NCBI GenBank assembly: GCA_020638495.1
Contig: JACKIN010000001.1
Span: forward strand, 310,001-374,000
Source of the DNA: Geminicoccaceae bacterium
GTDB lineage: Bacteria > Pseudomonadota > Alphaproteobacteria > Geminicoccales > Geminicoccaceae
Direction of reading: 5' to 3'
Length of the DNA stretch: 64,000 bases
In this document: piece after piece, positions 37,038-45,852 of the stretch
How positions within the stretch are numbered: the stretch's first letter is position 1
Layout of the letters: every line of letters begins with the position of its first letter
Program-made: the position numbers and the translations under genes
The notes under the pieces: generated by a model
What the model was told of the DNA's origin: nothing
The model's input: the letters and a program-made list of their open reading frames with translations, nothing else
Database searches by the model: none

Positions 37038-37574
37038 ATGAGTGACGAGACCACGGGCCCCAACGGCGGCACCTCCCCGGCCGGGGCCGGCGCTGCCGCA
37101 GCCGAGCAGGCGCCGCCGCGCCTCGCGATCCTGACCCAGTACATCAAGGACATGTCGTTCGAGAACCCGCGGGCACCCCAGCCGCCGCAGCAGGCGGGGA
37201 GCCGGCCGGAGATCCAGATCAAGGTGGATGTCCAGGCCAAGGCGATGGGCGAGGAGCGCTACGAGGTGACGCTGGTCACCAATGTCGACGCCAAGTCGAG
37301 CGGCGAGACGATCTTCCTCATGGAGCTGACCTATGCGGGCGTCTTCCACCTCGCCAACATCCCGCAGGACAGCCTGCAGCCGCTCGTGATGATCGAGTGC
37401 CCGCGGCTGCTCTTCCCGTTCGCCCGGCGGATCGTCGCCGACGCGACGCGGGATGGCGGCTTTCCGCCTTTGATGATCGATCCGATCGACTTCGTCGCCC
37501 TCTACCGGCGCAAGCTGCAGGAGGCCCAGGCGAAGGCGCAGGCCGGGGCGGTGCCGCCGCCCGTCGCGAGCTGA
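37038..37574 (+). CDS. secB: Protein-export chaperone SecB
   Basis: 178 residues. A Gly/Ala-rich N-terminal tail is followed by the SecB core: RLAILTQYIKDMSFENPRAP, RYEVTLVTNVDAKSSGETIFLMELTYAGVF, and CPRLLFPFARRIVADATRDGGFPPLMIDPIDFVALY. It holds preproteins unfolded for SecA. The AGGAATGA upstream of ATG 37038 supports the start. In alphaproteobacteria secB lies beside fxsA and timA, as here. Confidence 0.97.
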   Translation: MSDETTGPNGGTSPAGAGAAAAEQAPPRLAILTQYIKDMSFENPRAPQPPQQAGSRPEIQIKVDVQAKAMGEERYEVTLVTNVDAKSSGETIFLMELTYAGVFHLANIPQDSLQPLVMIECPRLLFPFARRIVADATRDGGFPPLMIDPIDFVALYRRKLQEAQAKAQAGAVPPPVAS

Positions 37575-37604
37575 GGTCGGGCCCCCGGTTCAGCCCGGGC
37601 GGGC

Positions 37605-38495
37605 TCAGCTCGCCCGGGCGGTTGCCGCGGCCACTGGCTGGGCCCGGGTCAGGGCGCGGAAGTCCTCGACCAGCGAGCTGGTGATCGGGCCCACCTGGAA
37701 CTTCATCTCGTCGATGGCCCTGACCGGGGTCACCTCGGCCGCCGTGCCGGTGACGAAGATCTCCTGCACGTTCTCCAGCTCCTCCGGCCTGATGTGGCGC
37801 TCGACCACCTCGTAGCCGCGCTGCCTCGCCAGCTCGATCACCGTCCGCCGGGTGATGCCGTCGAGGAAGCAATCCGGTGCCGGGGTATGGAGGACACCGT
37901 CGATGACGAGGAAGAGGTTCGCGCCGGTGGTCTCGGCGAGATAGCCCCGGTAGTCGAGCATCAGCGCGTCGCCGAAGCCCTTGCGCTCGGCGTCGTGCTT
38001 GCAGATCGTGCAGATCATGTAGAGCCCGGCGGCCTTGCTCTTGACCGGGGCCGTGTTGGGGGCAGGCCGCTGGTAGAGGGCGCGGGTCAGGGTGAGGTCG
38101 CTGTAGTAGGCGCCCCATTCCCAGGTGGCGATGGCGACATTGATGCGGCTGTGCTGGGCGGAGACCCCCATCTGCTCCGAGCCGCGCCAGGCCAGCGGCC
38201 GGACATAGCAGTCGGAGAAGCCGTTCTTGCGGATCACCGCCATGGTCGCGGCATCCAGCTCGGCTACCGAGTAGGGCACGTCGAAGCCCAGGATCTTGCC
38301 GCTGTCGATCAACCGCTGGCTGTGCTGGGTGAGCTTGAACACCGTGCCGCCATAGGCCCGCTCGCCCTCGAACACGCAGGAGCCGTAGTGCAGGCCGTGG
38401 CTCAATACGTGCAGCTTCGCGTCACGCCACGCCACCATCTCGCCATTGTACCAGATGTAGCCATCGCGATCGTCGAAGGGGAGGAGCTCGGCCAT
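37605..38495 (-). CDS. ilvE: Branched-chain amino-acid aminotransferase
   Basis: 296 residues of the PLP-dependent class IV fold. The start FDDRDGYIWYNGEMVAWRDAKLHVLSHGLHYGSCVFEGERAY is characteristic, and the PLP lysine lies in VKSKAAGLYMICTICKHDAERKGFGDALMLD, followed by the loop YLAETTGANLFLVID. It makes the last step of Val, Leu and Ile synthesis or the first of their breakdown. The MarR-type gene starts divergently about 150 bases away. Confidence 0.95.
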   Translation of the reverse strand: MAELLPFDDRDGYIWYNGEMVAWRDAKLHVLSHGLHYGSCVFEGERAYGGTVFKLTQHSQRLIDSGKILGFDVPYSVAELDAATMAVIRKNGFSDCYVRPLAWRGSEQMGVSAQHSRINVAIATWEWGAYYSDLTLTRALYQRPAPNTAPVKSKAAGLYMICTICKHDAERKGFGDALMLDYRGYLAETTGANLFLVIDGVLHTPAPDCFLDGITRRTVIELARQRGYEVVERHIRPEELENVQEIFVTGTAAEVTPVRAIDEMKFQVGPITSSLVEDFRALTRAQPVAAATARAS

Positions 38496-38644
38496 TCGTC
38501 GGGCTTTCGTATCGGCCTTCAGGCTTGAAGAGGCGCGGTTTTTCAGGGATTGCGATCGCTATCACCCGGTCCCATAAGTGTCAATCCGAGGCCGGTCGCG
38601 GCGCCCGCGCCGTTTGGCATGCCTGCCATGCAGCGGCGGTCGCC

Positions 38645-39232
38645 ATGTCGGGATTGCCGGATCCGGGGGGGCCGTTGCTGGGGTCGGACGGAATCATGCA
38701 GGCGCAGCGCGCGCTCAACCCGCTCTTTCTGCGCGATGCCGAGCTGGAGCGCAGCCTGGCGCTGCTGGCGCTGCTGCAGCTCGATCTCGGCAGCACCGTG
38801 GGCGATGTCCTGAGCCGGGCCGGGCTGGAATCCGCCGACCTCGCCTTGCTGGCCAGGCTGGACAGCGCCAAGCACCGGCGCCAGCCGGTGACCGCGGCCG
38901 AGCTCGCCCTCTATTTCGGCTGGACCAAGCAGCGCATGTCGCGTCGGCTGCAGCATCTGGCCGGCGGCGGGCTGATCGAGCGGGCGGCGGTCGAAGGCGA
39001 CCGGCGCAAGCGGACGCTGGCGCCGACCGAGGCCGGCAGCCGGCTCGTGGCCGAGGCTTTGAAGCTGCAGCAGCGCTGGCTGCGCCGGGTCTTCCGCCAA
39101 GCCGGTGCCGCCGATGTCGCAGGCTTCCAGAACGTCCTCCAGATGGCGGCCCAGATCTCGCCGCGCGGGGCGCGTGGCCTGCTGCGGGCGGCGACGCCGG
39201 CAACGGCGGCCGATGACGGACGGGACTCTTGA
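38645..39232 (+). CDS. MarR-family transcriptional regulator
   Basis: 195 residues from ATG 38645; ATG 38696 also fits, with GGACGGA upstream. The winged-helix core is VTAAELALYFGWTKQRMSRRLQHLAGGGLIERAAVEGDRRKRTLAPTEAGSRLV, in which the wing is DRRKR. It is divergent from ilvE and overlaps the next gene by TTGA, so it is probably cotranscribed with the two-component pair that follows. Confidence 0.88.
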   Translation: MSGLPDPGGPLLGSDGIMQAQRALNPLFLRDAELERSLALLALLQLDLGSTVGDVLSRAGLESADLALLARLDSAKHRRQPVTAAELALYFGWTKQRMSRRLQHLAGGGLIERAAVEGDRRKRTLAPTEAGSRLVAEALKLQQRWLRRVFRQAGAADVAGFQNVLQMAAQISPRGARGLLRAATPATAADDGRDS

Positions 39233-39921
39233 GCGAGCCGGCGCATCTCCTCGTGGTGGACGACGACGAGCGGCTGCTCGCCTTGCTGCAGCGCTTCCTG
39301 ACCCGTCACGACCATCTGGTGAGCGTCGCCAGCGACGCGACGTCCGCCCGGCAGAAGCTCGCCGGGCTCGACTTCGATCTCGTCGTGCTCGACGTGATGC
39401 TGCCCGACCAGAGCGGCGTCGAGCTGACCAGCGAGCTCCGGCGCACCAGCGACGTGCCGATCCTGCTGCTCACCGCGCGCGGCGAGGCCAAGGACCGGAT
39501 CGCCGGGCTCGAGGCCGGGGCCGACGACTACCTGGTCAAGCCCTTCGAGCCCCGGGAGCTGCTGCTCCGGATCACCCGCATTCTCGGCCGGGCCCGCTCG
39601 GCGCGGCCGCCGGCGCCGGCACCGGTGCTGCGCTTCGGCCCCTTCACCTTCGATCTCGGCAGCCTCGAGCTGACCCGGGGCGAAGGCGAGGTCGTGCATC
39701 TGACCTCGGGCGAGCTGGCGCTGCTGCGCACCTTGGCCGAGCGCGCCGGCGCCCCCATCAGCCGGGCCGAGCTCGGCGAGCTCGGCAACGTCAAGGGCAA
39801 CGATCGGGCGATCGACGTGCAGATCCTCCGCCTCAGGCGCAAGCTGGAGGACGACCCGCGCCAGCCCCGGCATCTCCTGACGGTGCGCGGCGAGGGCTAC
39901 GCGCTGCGCACGAGCCGCTAG
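39229..39921 (+). CDS. OmpR/PhoB-family response regulator
   Basis: 230 residues starting at a TTG overlapping the MarR stop. The receiver holds DDDERLLALLQ and the phospho-acceptor Asp in DLVVLDVMLPDQSG, with KPFEPRELLLRI; a winged-helix output domain follows (LTSGELALLRTLAERAGAPISRAEL and ending RLRRKLEDDPRQPRHLLTVRGEGYAL). It pairs with the sensor kinase beginning 3 bases after it. Confidence 0.94.
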   Translation: MSEPAHLLVVDDDERLLALLQRFLTRHDHLVSVASDATSARQKLAGLDFDLVVLDVMLPDQSGVELTSELRRTSDVPILLLTARGEAKDRIAGLEAGADDYLVKPFEPRELLLRITRILGRARSARPPAPAPVLRFGPFTFDLGSLELTRGEGEVVHLTSGELALLRTLAERAGAPISRAELGELGNVKGNDRAIDVQILRLRRKLEDDPRQPRHLLTVRGEGYALRTSR

Positions 39922-39923
39922 CA

Positions 39924-41273
39924 ATGGGCCCGATCCGCCGCCTGCTCGGGCGGACCATCGTGCCGCCGTCCCTGTTCTGGCGCTCGATCCTGATCGTCGT
40001 GCTGCCGCTCGTCATCCTGCAGCTCGTGCTGACGGTGATCTTCTACAACCGGCACTGGGACGTGGTGACGCGCTGGCTGGCGACCGGTGTCGCCGGCGAG
40101 GTCGCGCTGGCGGTCGAGCTGCTCGAGGCGGCGCCGACACCAGAGGCGCAGCGCGAGCTGCTCGAGCGGATGCGCGAGTATCTGGGTCTCCGGTTCTCGC
40201 TCGAGCCGGGCGGGCGGCTCGACGAGGCGATCGAGGAGAACGGGCTGGACGGCTGGCGGCTCAGCCATATCGACCAGAAGATCCTCGAGAGCTTCGAGCA
40301 GCGGCTGGACCGGCCCTTCGTCATCGACCTGCGCTCGGAGATGCCGGGCTTCGTCGTCGCCTTCGTGCAGCTCGACGACGGTCTCCTGCGGGTCATGGCG
40401 CCGCGCCAGCGGGTGACCAGCACGACCACCATGCTCTTGATGTACTGGATGGTGGGTGCCTCCCTCGTGCTGATCGCCGTCGCCGTCTATTTCCTCGGCC
40501 TGCAGGTGCGGCCGATCCGCGAGCTGGCGAAGGCGGTCGAGAATTTCGGCCGGGGCGTGGATGTCGGCGATTTCCGGCCGCGCGGGCCATCCGAGATTCG
40601 CCGGGCCGCCGCCGCCTTCAACGTCATGCGCGACCGCATTCTCCGCCATCTGAGCCAGCGCACCGAGATGCTGGCGGCGATCAGCCACGACCTGCGGACA
40701 CCCTTGACCCGGATGAAGCTCGAGCTCGAGCTGCTCGGCAGCGACGACCCGATGGCCAAGGAGCTCGAGGCCGATGTCGGCGACATGATCGAGCTGGTGG
40801 ACACCTATCTCGCCTTCGTCCGCGGCGAGGAGGGCGAGACCGCCGAGCCCGTCGAGCTGCGGCCGCTCCTCGAGCAGATGGCGCAACGGGCACAACGCGC
40901 GGGGGCGGAGACCGAGCTTTCGGTGCCTGTGCCGATCACCTCGAGCCTGCGGCCGACCGCCTTTCGCCGCTGCCTCGCCAATCTCGTCGACAATGCGGCG
41001 CGCCATGGCAAGTGGGTCAGGATCGCCGCCGAGCGACGGCCGCGCGCCGTGGTGATCACCATCGAGGACGACGGGCCTGGCATTCCGGAGAACCTGCGGG
41101 AGACCGTGTTCCAGCCCTTCTTCCGGGTCGACACGGCGCGGCGACGGCAGACCGGCGGCACCGGGCTCGGCCTCAGCATCGCCCGCGACATCGTGCTCGG
41201 CCATGGCGGCGAGCTGACCTTCGAAAGCTCGGTCAAGGGCGGGGCGAAGGCGATGCTGCGGCTGCCGGCCTGA
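39924..41273 (+). CDS. EnvZ-type sensor histidine kinase
   Basis: 449 residues with two membrane helices (about 16-38 and 173-193), a periplasmic loop of about 130 residues (LLEAAPTPEAQRELLERMREYLGLRF), HAMP, and the kinase core. The phosphorylated His is in AAISHDLRTPLTRMKLELELL; NLVDNAARHG and DDGPGIPE and GTGLGLSIARDIVL mark the ATP site. It is the EnvZ/RstB type. Partner of the OmpR-like protein upstream. The targets are unknown. Confidence 0.93.
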   Translation: MGPIRRLLGRTIVPPSLFWRSILIVVLPLVILQLVLTVIFYNRHWDVVTRWLATGVAGEVALAVELLEAAPTPEAQRELLERMREYLGLRFSLEPGGRLDEAIEENGLDGWRLSHIDQKILESFEQRLDRPFVIDLRSEMPGFVVAFVQLDDGLLRVMAPRQRVTSTTTMLLMYWMVGASLVLIAVAVYFLGLQVRPIRELAKAVENFGRGVDVGDFRPRGPSEIRRAAAAFNVMRDRILRHLSQRTEMLAAISHDLRTPLTRMKLELELLGSDDPMAKELEADVGDMIELVDTYLAFVRGEEGETAEPVELRPLLEQMAQRAQRAGAETELSVPVPITSSLRPTAFRRCLANLVDNAARHGKWVRIAAERRPRAVVITIEDDGPGIPENLRETVFQPFFRVDTARRRQTGGTGLGLSIARDIVLGHGGELTFESSVKGGAKAMLRLPA

Positions 41274-41307
41274 CCCCTCGACGCCGCTCCGCCGGGGCGC
41301 CCGCCGC

Positions 41308-41532
41308 TCAATGCGCGTCGGCGGGCTCGAGGCCGTTCTTGCGGATCACCGCGAGGGCGAGGGCGCGCGTCGGGGCCACGCCGAGCGGTGTTCCGTCGGC
41401 ATCGAAAATGCCGTAGCAGACACTGCCCTCGTCCTCGACCCTGAGGACATAGGCGGTATCGACAAAGAGGTCCCCGAGCCCCGGTCGGGGCTGTCGTGGC
41501 TCACCTGGCTGCGGCAACGAAAGTGTGCTCAC
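41308..41532 (-). CDS. DUF1150 family protein
   Basis: 74 residues from GTG 41532, with GGAGG six bases upstream. The core AYVLRVEDEGSVCYGIFDADGTPLGVAPTRALALAVIRKNGLEP matches DUF1150, a small family seen almost only in alphaproteobacteria. Function unknown; one member is an Hsp20-associated gene in some genomes. The frame remains open to an ATG at 41583, but the upstream part is Arg-rich and not conserved. Confidence 0.8.
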   Translation of the reverse strand: MSTLSLPQPGEPRQPRPGLGDLFVDTAYVLRVEDEGSVCYGIFDADGTPLGVAPTRALALAVIRKNGLEPADAH

Positions 41533-41606
41533 CTCTGGCCTCCGGGCTCGGTTTCGACCGGCGGCGAGCTTAGGGCCGTGCAAATGAAGGAAGGGTTAAG
41601 CCGCAC

Positions 41607-42230
41607 GTGACGACGCCCCTGCAGGCAGCGACTCCCCCCTTGATCCTCGCCTCGGGCAGCGCCGCGCGGGCGGCGATGCTGCGCGCGGCCGGGCTGGAGT
41701 TCCAGATTGCCCCGGCGCCTGTCGACGAGGTCGAGCTCAGGCTGGCGCTCCTTGCCGAGGGTATCGCCAGCCCCGACGCCGCGACGGCATTGGCCGAGCT
41801 GAAGGCGCAGCATGTGGCGGCCCGCCAACCGGGCGACTGCATCGTCCTCGGCGCCGATCAGCTGCTCGAGCTGGACGGGGCGTGGCTCGAGAAGCCCGTC
41901 GACCGGGCGGCGGCCGCCCGCCAGCTCGCGCAGCTCGGGGGGCGGGCGCACCGGCTGGTCAGCGCCGTCGTCGCCTTTCGCGGCGGGGCCCGCGTCTGGC
42001 ACCACGTCGCCAGCGCCGAGATCACGCTCCGCGCCCTGTCCGCCGGGACGATCGAGGCCTATCTCGACGCCGCGGGCGAAGCGGCTCTGCGCTCGGTCGG
42101 GGCCTACGAGCTCGAGGGGCTGGGGGCGCAGCTCGTCACGGCCGTGCGCGGCGATCATTTCACCGTGCTCGGCCTGCCCCTTTTGCCGTTGCTCCGGTTC
42201 CTGCGCGACCAGGGGGTCCTGCTCGCGTGA
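41607..42230 (+). CDS. maf: Maf-family nucleotide pyrophosphatase
   Basis: 207 residues from GTG 41607. The N-terminal LILASGSAARAAMLRAAGLEF is the Maf signature, with DCIVLGADQLLELDG and EKPVDRAAAARQLAQLGGRAHRLVSAV following. Maf proteins hydrolyse noncanonical nucleoside triphosphates. The stop overlaps the lipoprotein start (GTGA), while in many alphaproteobacteria the next gene is aroE. Confidence 0.93.
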   Translation: MTTPLQAATPPLILASGSAARAAMLRAAGLEFQIAPAPVDEVELRLALLAEGIASPDAATALAELKAQHVAARQPGDCIVLGADQLLELDGAWLEKPVDRAAAARQLAQLGGRAHRLVSAVVAFRGGARVWHHVASAEITLRALSAGTIEAYLDAAGEAALRSVGAYELEGLGAQLVTAVRGDHFTVLGLPLLPLLRFLRDQGVLLA

Positions 42231-43147
42231 GCCTCGGCATCTCCCGGCGCCCGCACGCCCGAGCCGTCGGGCTCATGGCGCTGCTGTCGCTCGCCGCCTG
42301 CGCGACGGGCACGCCGCGGCCGGTCGCGGACGGCGATCCGGTCGAGCCACCGATGGTCGAGATGGTGGCACCTCTCGATCCGGAGCTGCGCGGCCGGCTC
42401 GCGCGATCGGCCTTGCTCGTGAACGCGATGCCAGCCGTCAATGCCGCGAACTGGCGCCCACCTCGCCGACAGCCGGAGCCGCCGGGCTTCTTCGAGGGGC
42501 TGTTCTATACGCCTCTGGGGTTCATCATCGTCTTGCCGCTGATACCGGTGGTGGCAGGCGTCCTCGCCTACCATGATTTGTCCGACCATCCGGCCGAACA
42601 TCACGTCGCGATCCGTGATATCGATCTCGCCACGTCCTTCCTCGCGAGCCTGGATGATGACGTGCCGAAAAGGGAGCTCTCGGTCTCGACCGTCTGTCCG
42701 GCCAACACCAGCGTGGCTGCTTGCCAAGGACATGTTGCGGGTGCGGCCGACCTGTTGATCAGGGTCTACTTGCAGACGCAGTATCTCGGCTCCTCGAAGC
42801 AACTGCCGAACGGCGCCTTGGCCATCAGCATGTCGACCCTGATTTCCCCGATCGAGGACGGGACGATCAGCGCCTCGCGCTATCAGATGCATTGGCGCTG
42901 GCGTGCGCCACAGCCATCGTCAACGAACGCCGCCGCGACGGGGCCGTCGGCGTTTCGGGCAGCCGTCGACGCCGGGCTGGGCCGGCTGGCCCGAACGCTC
43001 GAGGATGACCTCTGGCGGCGCGTTCAGCCGGTGGCCCTGCCGGCCGCCGTGGCCGGGCAACTGCCGGCGCAGCAGATTTTCAGCCAGCCACCCGGCAGCA
43101 TCGTCCCGGCAGAGCTGCGGCCGCTCTGGCTTACGGTGCTGGAGTAG
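42227..43147 (+). CDS. Unknown lipoprotein
   Basis: 306 residues starting at GTG 42227 (overlap with maf). A lipobox is seen as MALLSLAACATG, so the mature protein is lipidated at the envelope. A membrane-like hydrophobic run FFEGLFYTPLGFIIVLPLIPVVAGVLAYHD lies near residues 85-115, with a positive-inside pattern. A pair of Cys (VCPANTSVAACQG) could form a disulfide. I do not recognise the family. It stands where aroE is found in relatives. Confidence 0.7.
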   Translation: MSLGISRRPHARAVGLMALLSLAACATGTPRPVADGDPVEPPMVEMVAPLDPELRGRLARSALLVNAMPAVNAANWRPPRRQPEPPGFFEGLFYTPLGFIIVLPLIPVVAGVLAYHDLSDHPAEHHVAIRDIDLATSFLASLDDDVPKRELSVSTVCPANTSVAACQGHVAGAADLLIRVYLQTQYLGSSKQLPNGALAISMSTLISPIEDGTISASRYQMHWRWRAPQPSSTNAAATGPSAFRAAVDAGLGRLARTLEDDLWRRVQPVALPAAVAGQLPAQQIFSQPPGSIVPAELRPLWLTVLE

Positions 43148-43180
43148 CTGCACCGTGCCCACCCGAGACGAGCCCTTCGT

Positions 43181-43834
43181 ATGAGCCCGCTGGTCATCGG
43201 CCTCACCGGCGGCATCGCCATGGGCAAGAGCCGGGTCGCCCGGCTGCTCCAGGGCTTCGGGGTGCCGGTCTTCGATGCGGATGCCGCGGTGCATGCGCTG
43301 CTGCGGGCCGGCAGCCCGGTCGTCGGCGCGGTCGAGGCGGCGTTCCCCGGGGTTGGGGACGATGCCGGCGGGATCGACCGGAAAGCGCTCGGCGCCAGGG
43401 TCTTCGGCGATTTGCCGGCGCTCCGCCGGCTCGAGGCGATCCTTCACCCGGCGGTTCGCGCCGCCGAGCGGCGGTTTCTCGGCCGGCTCGCCCGGCAGCG
43501 CTTCGCCATGGCGGCGCTGGACATCCCGCTCCTGCTCGAGACGGGGGCCGAGCGGCTCTGCGACTGCGTCGTCGTGGTCGATGCGGGGCCGGAGCTGCAG
43601 GCGGCGCGGGCCCTGGCACGGCCGTGGATGAGCCGGGCGCGGCTGGCGGCGATCCGGGCACAGCAGATGCCAAGTGCGGAGAAGCAGAAGCGGGCGGACT
43701 TCGTCCTGCGTTCCGGCTATGACCGGGGGGCGAGCGCCGCTGCCGTGGCGGCGCTGCTCGACCGGCTGGAGGGCTGGCCGCGGCGGGCCTGGCCCGGGCG
43801 CTGGAAGGGTGCTGCCCGAGTGGAGGGGCATTGA
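43181..43834 (+). CDS. coaE: Dephospho-CoA kinase
   Basis: 217 residues. The P-loop is GLTGGIAMGKSRVARLL, and GFGVPVFDADAAVHALLR is the CoaE motif for dephospho-CoA recognition; LDIPLLLETGAERLCDCVVVVDAG is a further family motif. It makes the last step of coenzyme A synthesis. The ATG lies 33 bases after the lipoprotein gene; the stop overlaps dnaQ. Confidence 0.95.
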   Translation: MSPLVIGLTGGIAMGKSRVARLLQGFGVPVFDADAAVHALLRAGSPVVGAVEAAFPGVGDDAGGIDRKALGARVFGDLPALRRLEAILHPAVRAAERRFLGRLARQRFAMAALDIPLLLETGAERLCDCVVVVDAGPELQAARALARPWMSRARLAAIRAQQMPSAEKQKRADFVLRSGYDRGASAAAVAALLDRLEGWPRRAWPGRWKGAARVEGH

Positions 43835-44502
43835 TGCGCGAGATCGTCATGGACACGGAGACGACCGGCCTCGACCCGGCCACGGGCCACCGGATCGTCG
43901 AGATCGGGGCGATCGAGCTCGAACACCACGTGCCGACCGGCCGGCATTTCCACTGCTACATCAACCCCGAGCGCGACATGCCCGAGGACGCCTTTCGCGT
44001 GCACGGGCTGAGCAGCGAGTTCCTCGCCGAGCATCCCGTGTTCGCGGCGATTGCCCGGGACTTCCTGGCGTTCATCGGCGAGGCGCCGCTGGTCATCCAC
44101 AATGCCAGCTTCGACCTGCGCTTTCTCAATGCCGAGCTCGGCCGGCTCGACCTGCCGCTCCTGCCGGCGAGCCGGGCGATCGACACGCTGCCGATGGCGC
44201 AGCGCAAGTTCCCGGGCTCGCCCGCCAACCTCGACGCGCTCTGCCGCCGTTTCGGTGTCGATCTCCAGGCCCGCGAGCTGCACGGCGCGCTCCTCGACAG
44301 CCGGCTGCTCGCCGAGGTCTACGTGCATCTCAAGGGGGGGCTGCAGGCCAATCTGGGCCTCACCCTGCAGGCGCGGGGCGGGCTGGCGGGCGGCATGGCG
44401 GCGGAACGGCGGCCGCATCGCGTCTTCGTCGTGCCGCCCGAGGAGCTGGCCGCCCACGAGGCCTTCGTCGCCGCGATGAAGGATCCCGTCTGGCGGCGCT
44501 AG
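43834..44502 (+). CDS. dnaQ: DNA polymerase III epsilon subunit (proofreading exonuclease)
   Basis: 222 residues from ATG 43834 (TTG 43831 is possible). The three exonuclease motifs are REIVMDTETTGLD, IHNASFDLRFL and the HGALLDSRLLAEVY pattern (motif III epsilon with His and Asp). It edits replication errors together with DnaE. The overlapping arrangement with coaE is typical of alphaproteobacteria. Confidence 0.95.
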   Translation: MREIVMDTETTGLDPATGHRIVEIGAIELEHHVPTGRHFHCYINPERDMPEDAFRVHGLSSEFLAEHPVFAAIARDFLAFIGEAPLVIHNASFDLRFLNAELGRLDLPLLPASRAIDTLPMAQRKFPGSPANLDALCRRFGVDLQARELHGALLDSRLLAEVYVHLKGGLQANLGLTLQARGGLAGGMAAERRPHRVFVVPPEELAAHEAFVAAMKDPVWRR

Positions 44503-44531
44503 CCGGGCCGCACTGCGACCCCGTGGGCGCT

Positions 44532-44560
44532 TTGCGCTGGCTTGCGGCCTCGACTACAAG
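44532..44560 (+). promoter_or_regulatory. Likely sigma-70 promoter of icd
   Basis: TTGCGC (44532-44537), a 17-base spacer and TACAAG (44555-44560) resemble an alphaproteobacterial vegetative promoter; transcription would start near 44567, 30 bases before the icd ATG. Confidence 0.45.
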
Positions 44561-44596
44561 GCCGGCCATGCAGTGTGCAGGGCCGAGGGGATACGG

Positions 44597-45814
44597 ATGG
44601 GCAAGATCAAGGTAGCGAAGCCGATCGTCGAGATCGACGGCGACGAGATGACCCGGATCATCTGGCAGATGATCAAGGACAAGCTGATCCTGCCCTATCT
44701 CGACATCGAGCTGCTCTACTTCGATCTCGGCATCGAGCACCGCGACGCCACGAACGACCAGGTGACGATCGACGCCGCGGAGGCGATCAAGAAACACAAT
44801 GTCGGCGTCAAGTGCGCCACCATCACGCCGGACGAGGCCCGGGTCGAGGAGTTCGGCCTGAAGAAGATGTGGCGGTCGCCCAACGGCACGATCCGCAACA
44901 TCCTGGGCGGCACGGTCTTCCGCGAGCCGATCATCATGAGGAACGTGCCGCGGCTGGTGCCGGGCTGGACCCAGCCCATCGTCATCGGCCGTCATGCCTT
45001 CGGCGACCAGTATCGGGCCACGGACTTCAAGGTGCCGGGCAAGGGCAGGCTCACCATGCGCTTCGAGCCCGAGGGCGGCGGCGAGGCGGTCGAGCACGAG
45101 GTCTTCCAGTTCCCGGCGGCCGGCGTCGCCATGGGCATGTACAATCTCGACGAGAGCATCCGCGAGTTCGCCCGGGCGTCGCTGAACTACGGCCTGATGC
45201 GCAAGTGGCCGGTCTATCTCTCGACCAAGAACACCATCCTCAAGGTCTATGACGGCCGCTTCAAGGACCTCTTCGAGGAGGTCTTCGAGGCCGAGTTCAA
45301 GAGCGACTTCGAGAAGGCCGGCATCACCTACGAGCACCGGCTGATCGACGACATGGTGGCCTCGGCGCTCAAGTGGTCGGGCGGCTTCGTCTGGGCCTGC
45401 AAGAATTACGACGGCGACGTGCAGTCCGACACCGTGGCCCAGGGCTTCGGCTCGCTCGGCCTCATGACCTCGGTCCTGATGACCCCGGACGGCAAGACGG
45501 TCGAGGCCGAGGCGGCGCACGGCACGGTGACCCGCCACTACCGCGAGCACCAGAAGGGCAAGGCCACCTCGACCAACCCGATCGCCTCGATCTTCGCCTG
45601 GAGCCGGGGCCTCGCCTACCGGGCGAAGATCGACGGCTCGGACGCGCTCGCCGCCTTCGCGAGGACGCTCGAGGAGGTCTGCGTCGAGACCGTCGAAGGC
45701 GGCAAGATGACCAAGGACCTGGCCCTGCTCATCGGCCCGGACCAGCCCTGGCTGACCACCGAGCAGTTCCTCGATGCGCTGGACGAGGGGCTGAAGGCCA
45801 AGATGGGCGCCTGA
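44597..45814 (+). CDS. icd: NADP-dependent isocitrate dehydrogenase
   Basis: 405 residues, the size of the dimeric eukaryotic-like form. It begins KPIVEIDGDEMTRIIWQMIKDKLI, and has KKMWRSPNGTIRNILGGTVFREPI (isocitrate binding), IDDMVASALKWSGGFVWACKNYDGDVQSDTVAQGFGSLGLMTSVLM (metal-binding Asp residues) and AAHGTVTRHYREHQKGKATSTNPIASIFAW. It turns isocitrate into 2-oxoglutarate and makes NADPH. ATG 44597 is preferred to an earlier ATG at 44573 on homology. Confidence 0.97.
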   Translation: MGKIKVAKPIVEIDGDEMTRIIWQMIKDKLILPYLDIELLYFDLGIEHRDATNDQVTIDAAEAIKKHNVGVKCATITPDEARVEEFGLKKMWRSPNGTIRNILGGTVFREPIIMRNVPRLVPGWTQPIVIGRHAFGDQYRATDFKVPGKGRLTMRFEPEGGGEAVEHEVFQFPAAGVAMGMYNLDESIREFARASLNYGLMRKWPVYLSTKNTILKVYDGRFKDLFEEVFEAEFKSDFEKAGITYEHRLIDDMVASALKWSGGFVWACKNYDGDVQSDTVAQGFGSLGLMTSVLMTPDGKTVEAEAAHGTVTRHYREHQKGKATSTNPIASIFAWSRGLAYRAKIDGSDALAAFARTLEEVCVETVEGGKMTKDLALLIGPDQPWLTTEQFLDALDEGLKAKMGA

Positions 45815-45822
45815 ATGAAGTC

Positions 45823-45844
45823 CTGGCCGCCGTCAGGCGGCCGG
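45823..45844. terminator. Possible terminator between convergent icd and copB
   Basis: GGCCGCC (45825-45831) pairs with GGCGGCC (45836-45842) across a 4-base loop, extended by a G-T and a C-G pair, between the two converging genes. No U tract follows. Confidence 0.35.
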
Positions 45845-45852
45845 GGACAGGG

